Positions 5,205 through 10,077 of a DNA stretch of 10,077 bases are shown here, one piece after another; positions within the stretch are counted from its first letter, which is position 1; each line of letters begins with the position of its first letter. The stretch is from an uncultured Clostridia bacterium (GTDB taxonomy: Bacteria > Bacillota > Clostridia > Oscillospirales > Ruminococcaceae). A program made the translations under genes and the position numbers. The stretch is from positions 1-10,077 of the forward strand of contig CANQKG010000035.1 in assembly GCA_947624425.1 (NCBI GenBank), given 5' to 3'. Below the pieces are notes generated by a model. It was not told the DNA's origin, ran no database searches, and saw nothing but the letters and a program-made list of their open reading frames with translations.

Positions 5205-5247
5205 CAAAAACGCCGAGAGAGCAATATGCTTTCTCGGCGTTTTTGTT
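5203..5247. terminator. Long bidirectional terminator shared by convergent genes
   Basis: A 20-bp stem (5203-5222 with 5228-5247, one G-T pair) closes a 5-base loop, AATAT. The GC core CGCCGAGA is flanked by five A and five T, so it works on both strands. It ends the glutaredoxin operon on + strand and tRNA-Lys on - strand. The left arm takes in the last two bases of the TAA stop codon. Confidence 0.9.
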
Positions 5248-5250
5248 GTA

Positions 5251-5326
5251 TGGTGAGCCATCGGAGATTCGAACTCCGGACCCTTTGATTAAAAGTCAAA
5301 TGCTCTGCCAACTGAGCTAATGGCTC
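5251..5326 (-). tRNA. tRNA-Lys (TTT)
   Basis: 76 bases including encoded CCA. The acceptor stem GAGCCAT (5326-5320) pairs with ATGGCTC (5261-5255), followed by ACCA (5254-5251). The anticodon TTT (5293-5291) lies in loop CTTTTAA between TTTGA and TCAAA. The T-arm CGGAGTTCGAATCTCCG is standard. Confidence 0.97.
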
Positions 5327-5351
5327 TCACTGCGCGTCTTGACGCCTATTC

Positions 5352-5380
5352 ATTATAGCAATCCGCAGGGCGTATGTCAA
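5352..5380 (-). promoter_or_regulatory. Consensus promoter of tRNA-Lys
   Basis: On - strand, TTGACA (5380-5375), a 17-base spacer and TATAAT (5357-5352): a perfect sigma-A consensus, about 25 bases before the tRNA. Six A lie just upstream of the -35. This strength fits a stable-RNA gene. Confidence 0.92.
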
Positions 5381-5431
5381 CCCTTTTTTCGGTCCGGTCG
5401 GGCGGCGAGCGGAATTTTTTTGAAAAATGAT

Positions 5432-5461
5432 TTGCAGTGAGCGGTAGTTCTATGTTATACT
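5432..5461 (+). promoter_or_regulatory. Probable promoter of the lepA operon
   Basis: TTGCAG (5432-5437), an 18-base spacer and TATACT (5456-5461) with the extended -10 element TGT at 5453-5455. It is divergent from the tRNA-Lys promoter and would give a leader of about 60 bases before the GTG start of lepA. A second TATAAT at 5465-5470 has no good -35. Confidence 0.65.
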
Positions 5462-5481
5462 GATTATAATTGCGGGAGTAG

Positions 5482-5507
5482 CGACCTTTGGTCGGGATCG
5501 CCCGATC
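5482..5507 (+). promoter_or_regulatory. Two overlapping alternative hairpins in the lepA leader
   Basis: CGACC (5482-5486) can pair with GGTCG (5490-5494). Alternatively GGTCGGG (5490-5496) can pair with CCCGATC (5501-5507, one G-T pair) round loop ATCG. They share bases 5490-5494, so only one can form at a time. The second ends 8 bases before the Shine-Dalgarno site. The stems are short and a regulatory role is unproven. Confidence 0.3.
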
Positions 5508-5529
5508 AGAACACGGGAGGGAGCGCCAA

Positions 5530-7338
5530 GTGGCAGCGGCACAGGATCATATCCGCAACTTTTCGATCATCGCACATATCGACCACGGCAAGTCCACGCT
5601 TGCCGACCGGATCCTGGAGGCGACCGAGACGGTCGCGAAGCGGGACATGGAGGCGCAGCTTCTGGACAATATGGAGCTGGAGCGAGAGCGCGGGATCACA
5701 ATCAAAGCGCGCGCGGTTGCACTCACCTATCACGCGAAGAACGGGGAGGACTACCTGTTCAACCTGATCGATACGCCGGGTCATGTGGACTTTAACTATG
5801 AGGTATCCCGTTCACTTGCCGCCTGCGAGGGTGCGGTGCTGGTGGTGGACGCCTCACAGGGGATCGAGGCGCAGACGCTGGGGAACACCTATCTTGCTAT
5901 CGAGCATGATCTGGAGGTTCTGCCGGTGGTGAATAAAATCGACCTGCCCTCGGCGGATCCTGAGCGGGTCTGCCATGAGATCGAGGATGTGATCGGGATT
6001 CCCGCGCTGGACGCGCCGCGCATTTCGGCGAAGATGGGGATCAATATTGAGGAGGTCATGGAGCGGATCGTAACCGATATTCCCGCACCGACGGGAGATG
6101 CGTCGGCTCCTTTGCGGGCATTGATCTTTGACAGCTATTATGACAGTTATCGGGGCGTGATCGTCTATATTCGGGTGAAGGAAGGCAGCGTGCGGGTCGG
6201 GGATCAGATTCGTATGATGGCGACCGGAGCCGAGTTTACGGTGACCGAACTCGGCTATATGGGTGCGACCGAGCTGGCGCCGCAGGCGGAGCTTTCCGCC
6301 GGTGAGGTCGGCTATATCGCCGCCTCGATCAAGAGCATCGGGGACACCCGTGTGGGCGATACCGTCACGCTGGCGAACGCTCCGGCGGCAGAGCCTCTGC
6401 CCGGCTACCGGCAGGTGCAGCCGATGGTTTTTTCGGGCATTTATCCGGCGGACGGCGCACGGTACGGCGATCTGCGGGACGCGCTGGAGAAATTGCGGCT
6501 GAACGACGCTTCGCTCACCTTCGAGCCGGAAACGTCTTCGGCACTGGGCTTCGGCTTCCGCTGCGGCTTTCTGGGGCTTTTGCATATGGAGATCATTCAG
6601 GAGCGGCTGGAACGGGAGTATAACCTTGACCTGATCACCACCGCGCCGTCGGTGGTCTATCGGATCACCCTGACCGATCATTCGGTGGTGATGATCGACA
6701 ATCCCTCCAACTATCCCTCGCCCGATCTGATCGCCGAGGCGGAGGAACCGATGGTGCGCGCCAATATTCTAACGCCTGCCGATTATGTGGGGAATATCAT
6801 GGAGCTGTGTCAGGAGCGGCGGGGTATTTTCAAGGACATGACCTATCTGGATCAGACACGGGTGGAGATGCACTATACACTCCCCCTGAATGAGATTGTC
6901 TATGATTTTTTCGACGCGCTCAAATCCCGCACCAAGGGGTATGCGTCCTTTGACTATGAACTAAGCGGCTTTGCGCCGTCGAAGCTCGTTAAGCTGGACA
7001 TTATGCTCAACGGTGAGGTGGTGGACGCGCTGTCGTTTATCGTCCACACCGATAAAGCCTATCCGCGCGCCCGAAGCATTGCCCAAAAGCTCAAGGAGCA
7101 TATCCCCCGTCAGCTGTTCGAGGTGCCGATCCAGGCGGCGGTCGGGGGCAAGATCATCGCCCGCGAAACGGTGAAGGCGATGCGGAAGGATGTGCTTGCC
7201 AAATGCTACGGCGGCGACATCACCCGAAAAAAGAAGCTGCTGGAAAAGCAGAAAGAGGGCAAAAAACGGATGCGTCAGCTCGGCAGCGTAGAGGTGCCGC
7301 AGGAGGCGTTCATGGCGGTGTTGAAGCTGGATGAGTAA
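5530..7338 (+). CDS. lepA: Elongation factor 4 (LepA), ribosome-associated GTPase
   Basis: A 602-residue translational GTPase, the usual LepA length. It acts on the 70S ribosome and has been linked to back-translocation and to translation initiation or 30S assembly. G motifs: AHIDHGKS (15-22), RGIT (54-57), DTPGH (81-85) and NKID (135-138). Domain II and EF-G-like domains III and V follow. The LepA-specific C-terminal domain ends in a Lys/Arg-rich stretch (KKKLLEKQKEGKKRM) and then SVEVPQEAFMAVL. The GTG start at 5530 is chosen because GGGAGG (5515-5520) lies 9 bases upstream and the protein then begins as normal for the family. A longer frame from TTG at 5488 would add 14 unlike residues and bury the ribosome site. 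It is the first gene of a tight operon and overlaps hemW by 8 bases. Confidence 0.97.
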   Translation: MAAAQDHIRNFSIIAHIDHGKSTLADRILEATETVAKRDMEAQLLDNMELERERGITIKARAVALTYHAKNGEDYLFNLIDTPGHVDFNYEVSRSLAACEGAVLVVDASQGIEAQTLGNTYLAIEHDLEVLPVVNKIDLPSADPERVCHEIEDVIGIPALDAPRISAKMGINIEEVMERIVTDIPAPTGDASAPLRALIFDSYYDSYRGVIVYIRVKEGSVRVGDQIRMMATGAEFTVTELGYMGATELAPQAELSAGEVGYIAASIKSIGDTRVGDTVTLANAPAAEPLPGYRQVQPMVFSGIYPADGARYGDLRDALEKLRLNDASLTFEPETSSALGFGFRCGFLGLLHMEIIQERLEREYNLDLITTAPSVVYRITLTDHSVVMIDNPSNYPSPDLIAEAEEPMVRANILTPADYVGNIMELCQERRGIFKDMTYLDQTRVEMHYTLPLNEIVYDFFDALKSRTKGYASFDYELSGFAPSKLVKLDIMLNGEVVDALSFIVHTDKAYPRARSIAQKLKEHIPRQLFEVPIQAAVGGKIIARETVKAMRKDVLAKCYGGDITRKKKLLEKQKEGKKRMRQLGSVEVPQEAFMAVLKLDE

Positions 7339-8401
7339 AGCGGGCGTCTATCTGCATATTCCCTTTTGCGGCAGGAAGTGCAGCTATTGCGATTTCTACT
7401 CTCTGCCGGCGGGTCAGAGCCAAATGGAGGCGTACACCGCGGCGCTGGAGCGGGATATTGCCCGCAGTCACGGGATCGAGGCGGACGCCCTTTATCTCGG
7501 CGGCGGCACGCCGACCCTGCTGGGGGAGCGCCGTCTGCGGCGGCTGATGGAGGCGGTAAGGGAGCACTTTTCCTTTGTCGGTGAGGCGACCATCGAGGCA
7601 AATCCCGAATCGGTCACGCCTGGGCTGCTTTCCGCTTTATTTGATATGGGCTTTAACCGGATTTCATTCGGCGTGCAGTCGATGCGGGAGGAGGAGCTTT
7701 CTCTGCTTCGGCGGCGGCATACGCCGCAGCGGGCGGAGCAGGCGATCCTTGACGCCTATGACGCTGGGTTTCGGAACATCTCGGCAGATGTGATGCTCGC
7801 TCTGCCAAAGCAGACGGAAAAAACGCTTCGGTACACTTTGTCCCGTTTCACGGCGTTGCCGCTCACCCACATTTCCGCCTACCTGCTTCAGCTGGAGGAG
7901 GGTACGCCCTTGGCCGACAGCCATCCCGTTCTCCCCGATGAGGACGAAACGGCGGCGCTTTATCTGATGACGGTCGATATGCTCCAAAAGGCGGGCTTTC
8001 GGCAGTATGAGATCTCGAATTTTGCAAAAGAGGGCTATCCCTGCCGCCACAATCTCAAATATTGGCAGGGTGAGCCGTATGTCGGGCTGGGCGCGGCGGC
8101 GCACGGCTGTATCGAAAACCGGCGGTATGCCTACCCGCGGGATATCAAGCGGTATTTGACCGGCGCGCCGCCGGAGGACCTCGGCGCGGCGGGCGGCTTT
8201 GAGGAAACGGTCATGCTCCGGCTGCGGCTGGTAGAGGGCATGGAATTTCAAAACAGCCGCGTCATAGCGGGGATGCGCCCTTGTGAAGAAGCGGGACTGG
8301 TTGTGATCGAGGGGAACCGGCTGCGGCTGACGCCCCGCGGATTTCTGGTATCAAATCTGCTGATCGGCAGAGTGGTGGAACTGGGAGGACAGGAAGAATG
8401 A
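7331..8401 (+). CDS. hemW: HemW, radical SAM heme chaperone
   Basis: A 356-residue cytoplasmic radical-SAM protein. CGRKCSYC (Cys13, Cys17, Cys20) should bind the [4Fe-4S] cluster, and GGGTPT (57-62) helps bind S-adenosylmethionine. The heme-binding signature HNxxYW with the following YVGLGAAAHG (240-259) is present. HemN, the true coproporphyrinogen dehydrogenase, has a fourth Cys two residues after the third; here that position is Phe (Cys20-Asp-Phe), which favours HemW. Family members hand heme to apo-proteins and are often misnamed oxygen-independent coproporphyrinogen oxidase. The ATG lies inside the end of lepA (8-base overlap) with no strong ribosome site, so translation is probably coupled. 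lepA-hemW adjacency is common in Firmicutes. Confidence 0.95.
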   Translation: MSKAGVYLHIPFCGRKCSYCDFYSLPAGQSQMEAYTAALERDIARSHGIEADALYLGGGTPTLLGERRLRRLMEAVREHFSFVGEATIEANPESVTPGLLSALFDMGFNRISFGVQSMREEELSLLRRRHTPQRAEQAILDAYDAGFRNISADVMLALPKQTEKTLRYTLSRFTALPLTHISAYLLQLEEGTPLADSHPVLPDEDETAALYLMTVDMLQKAGFRQYEISNFAKEGYPCRHNLKYWQGEPYVGLGAAAHGCIENRRYAYPRDIKRYLTGAPPEDLGAAGGFEETVMLRLRLVEGMEFQNSRVIAGMRPCEEAGLVVIEGNRLRLTPRGFLVSNLLIGRVVELGGQEE

Positions 8402-8814
8402 ACTACTATAAGGTACGGTTATCGATCGGCGGGCGGACCTATCACCTGCAAACGACCGAGAATGTGGAGTATCTGCATGAGCTTGCGGACGATCTGGATC
8501 GGCGGATCACCAAGATCGCCCAGAGCGACGCCGCGATGGACGCGGCAACGGCGGCGGTGCTGGCAGGGCTGGATCTGCTGGATGAGGCGCGCCGCCGGAT
8601 GGAGGATCAAAGCAATCTGCGGCTCCAGATCAAAAGCTATGCCGATGAGGCGACTGCCGCCAATCGGGAGGCTGCCGAGCTTCGCCAGCGGCTTTACGAC
8701 CTGCAGGCCGAGATGGACGGGCAGATCAGGATGGAGCTGCCCGCGCAGGAGCCTGTCCGTCCGCTGTGGGATCCCGAGGATTTCGAGATCGTAGACGAGC
8801 CGGATGAGTTCTGA
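8398..8814 (+). CDS. zapA: ZapA-like cell division protein
   Basis: A 138-residue cytoplasmic protein. Residues 1-~65 match ZapA: KVRLSIGGRTYHLQTTE, then YLHELADDLDRRI and an Ala-rich helix. ZapA binds and bundles FtsZ filaments at the division ring. A coiled coil follows (~62-110, heptads rich in Leu/Ala/Glu/Arg). The last 25 residues are an acidic tail (WDPEDFEIVDEPDEF), making it longer than typical ZapA (about 85-110). The start overlaps the hemW stop in ATGA (8398-8401), and AGGA at 8391-8394 is a close ribosome site. It overlaps the U32 gene by 11 bases. A zapA-U32 pair is frequent in Clostridia. Confidence 0.9.
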   Translation: MNYYKVRLSIGGRTYHLQTTENVEYLHELADDLDRRITKIAQSDAAMDAATAAVLAGLDLLDEARRRMEDQSNLRLQIKSYADEATAANREAAELRQRLYDLQAEMDGQIRMELPAQEPVRPLWDPEDFEIVDEPDEF

Positions 8815-10077
8815 TCATCCCGAAATACTGGCGCCCGCCGGGAGTATCGAGGCGCTTTACGCGGCGGTACGCGCGGGCGCGGACGCGGTCTATCTGGCGC
8901 TTGGCTCCTTCGGCGCCAGACGGCAGGCCAAAAATTTCACCCCGGACGAGCTGTCAAAGGGCGCCGCTTACTGCCGCCTGCACGGGGTCAAGGTCTATCT
9001 GGCGGTCAACACCCTCGCCTTTGACCGAGAGCGGGAAATGCTGCTCGATACGGTCGAAACGGCGGTAAAAGCGGGGATAGACGGGGCGATCGTGCAGGAC
9101 TGGGGCGTGTTTTCCCTGCTGCGGGAGGCGTTTCCCGATCTGCCGCTTCACGGCTCTACCCAGATGAGCGTGCATACGCCTGCGGGCGCTCTGCTTTTGG
9201 AGCGGATGGGCGCGCGCCGGGTGGTGCTGGCAAGGGAACTGAGCATCCCCGAGATCGCCGCGATCCGAAAGGCGGTCTCGATCGAGCTGGAGGTGTTCGT
9301 CCACGGCGCGCTTTGCTTTAGCATGTCGGGACAGTGTTTGTTCAGCGCAATGCTCGGCTCCCGTTCGGGGAACCGCGGGTACTGCGCACAGCCCTGCCGG
9401 CTGCCCTATCGGGTCGGCGGCAGAGAGTGCTATCCGCTGTCCCTCAAAGACCTTTGCGCTTACCCGCTGCTTTCCGAGCTGAAAGCGGCGGGGGTGGATT
9501 CCTATAAAATAGAGGGGCGGATGAAGCGTCCCGAATATGTCACGGCCGCGGTGGAGGCGTGCCGGAAAGCGGCTGCGGGCGAGGCGTATGACGCGAAAAC
9601 GCTGCAGGCGGTGTTCTCCCGCAGCGGGTTTACCGACGGCTATCTCACCGGTCGGCATACCGGCGCGATGTTCGGCGTCCGCCGTCCCGAGGAAGGGGAG
9701 CGGGAGGCGCTGCGTCCTCTGGCGGCAAAGGCAAAAAAGGAGAGGGCGGAGATCCCGCTTGCGATGACTCTCTCGGTGCGGGAGGGTGCGCCTGCCCACT
9801 TAACCCTTTCGGACGGTGTGCATACCGTCGCCGTGACCGGCGCGGCAGGGGAGCGGGCGCTCCACCTGCCCTTGGACGAAAAGACTGCCGCCGAGGCGCT
9901 CGGAAAGCTGGGCGGCACTCCCTTTCTGGCAGAGCAGATCGACTGTGAGATCGCGGCCGGGGTCACCCTTTCCCGCGCCGCCCTCAACGCCCTGCGGCGG
10001 GAAGGGGTCGCGCGGCTGGCAGAAGCGCGCAGCGCGTTTGTGCCGCTGCCAAGGCGGCCGGTATCGCCGCTGCCGCC
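8804..10077 (+). CDS. U32-family protein (RlhA/TrhP-like), 3'-truncated
   Basis: Frame open from ATG 8804 to the window end (424 codons); the rest lies downstream. It starts MSSDHPEILAPAGS, the normal U32 opening. The family signature is at residues 163-181 (EVFVHGALC, then SGQC, then S), and GNRGYCAQPCR follows (189-199). Cys171, 178, 194 and 198 are candidate Fe-S ligands. Members were named peptidases or collagenases, but E. coli RlhA hydroxylates 23S rRNA C2501 and TrhP makes 5-hydroxyuridine in tRNA, so an RNA hydroxylation role is more likely. Residues ~330-424 look like the start of the added domain (DUF3656-type) found in long Firmicutes members of roughly 700 residues. The start lies inside zapA, so expression is probably coupled. 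Which RNA it modifies cannot be told. Confidence 0.92.
   Translation, partial: MSSDHPEILAPAGSIEALYAAVRAGADAVYLALGSFGARRQAKNFTPDELSKGAAYCRLHGVKVYLAVNTLAFDREREMLLDTVETAVKAGIDGAIVQDWGVFSLLREAFPDLPLHGSTQMSVHTPAGALLLERMGARRVVLARELSIPEIAAIRKAVSIELEVFVHGALCFSMSGQCLFSAMLGSRSGNRGYCAQPCRLPYRVGGRECYPLSLKDLCAYPLLSELKAAGVDSYKIEGRMKRPEYVTAAVEACRKAAAGEAYDAKTLQAVFSRSGFTDGYLTGRHTGAMFGVRRPEEGEREALRPLAAKAKKERAEIPLAMTLSVREGAPAHLTLSDGVHTVAVTGAAGERALHLPLDEKTAAEALGKLGGTPFLAEQIDCEIAAGVTLSRAALNALRREGVARLAEARSAFVPLPRRPVSPLP

Noticed and set aside
5488..5529. Longer lepA start at TTG 5488
   Set aside because: It would place the GGGAGG ribosome site inside the gene and add 14 residues unlike the family; GTG at 5530 fits both.
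5854..6681. Open frame of 275 codons on - strand inside lepA
   Set aside because: It is antisense to the conserved GTPase and shows no domain; codon mirror of a GC-rich gene.
8954..9799. Open frame of 281 codons on - strand inside the U32 gene
   Set aside because: The + strand frame carries the U32 signature and runs unbroken to the window end, so this is a shadow.

Overview
The window looks like chromosomal DNA from a fairly GC-rich member of the Clostridia (Bacillota), possibly an Oscillospiraceae-type gut anaerobe. This is inferred from strong purine-rich Shine-Dalgarno sites, consensus TTGACA/TATAAT promoters, the short clostridial CstA type, and the lepA-hemW and zapA-U32 gene sets. No rRNA or other species marker is present, so the assignment is tentative.

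Left part (1-3128), all on + strand. The window opens inside a macro-domain (ADP-ribose-binding) protein with an added C-terminal helical, HTH-like domain. A small von Willebrand factor A (VWA) protein with an intact metal site follows. Next comes a 210-base non-coding stretch rich in short dyads that ends in a 23-base near-perfect palindrome, and then a CstA-family membrane transporter. The macro and VWA genes look like an ADP-ribose/metal-dependent stress module; that is inference.

Middle part (3129-5400). A consensus promoter drives a zinc-finger protein built round a plasmid pRiA4b ORF-3-like domain. After its stop comes about 400 bases with no protein gene, packed with inverted repeats and short direct repeats and including a strong bidirectional terminator. 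A two-gene tRNA operon on - strand (Thr-TGT then Tyr-GTA) has its own promoter and terminator. Divergent from it is a two-gene operon encoding a CPYC glutaredoxin-like protein and a 71-residue protein with a C-x3-C-x2-C-x2-C cluster. That operon converges on tRNA-Lys (TTT), and both share one long terminator hairpin.

Right part (5401-10077). A housekeeping operon on + strand: lepA (GTG start), hemW, zapA, and a U32-family gene cut by the window edge. All consecutive reading frames overlap (8, 4 and 11 bases), which points to translational coupling. It joins translation quality control, heme trafficking, Z-ring assembly and probably RNA hydroxylation in one transcript.

No CRISPR array, insertion sequence, phage gene or recognised defence operon is visible. 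The parts least explained by known biology are the macro/VWA pair, the zinc-finger ORF-3 protein with a palindrome across its stop codon, the palindrome-rich intergenic block, and the glutaredoxin/Cys-cluster pair.
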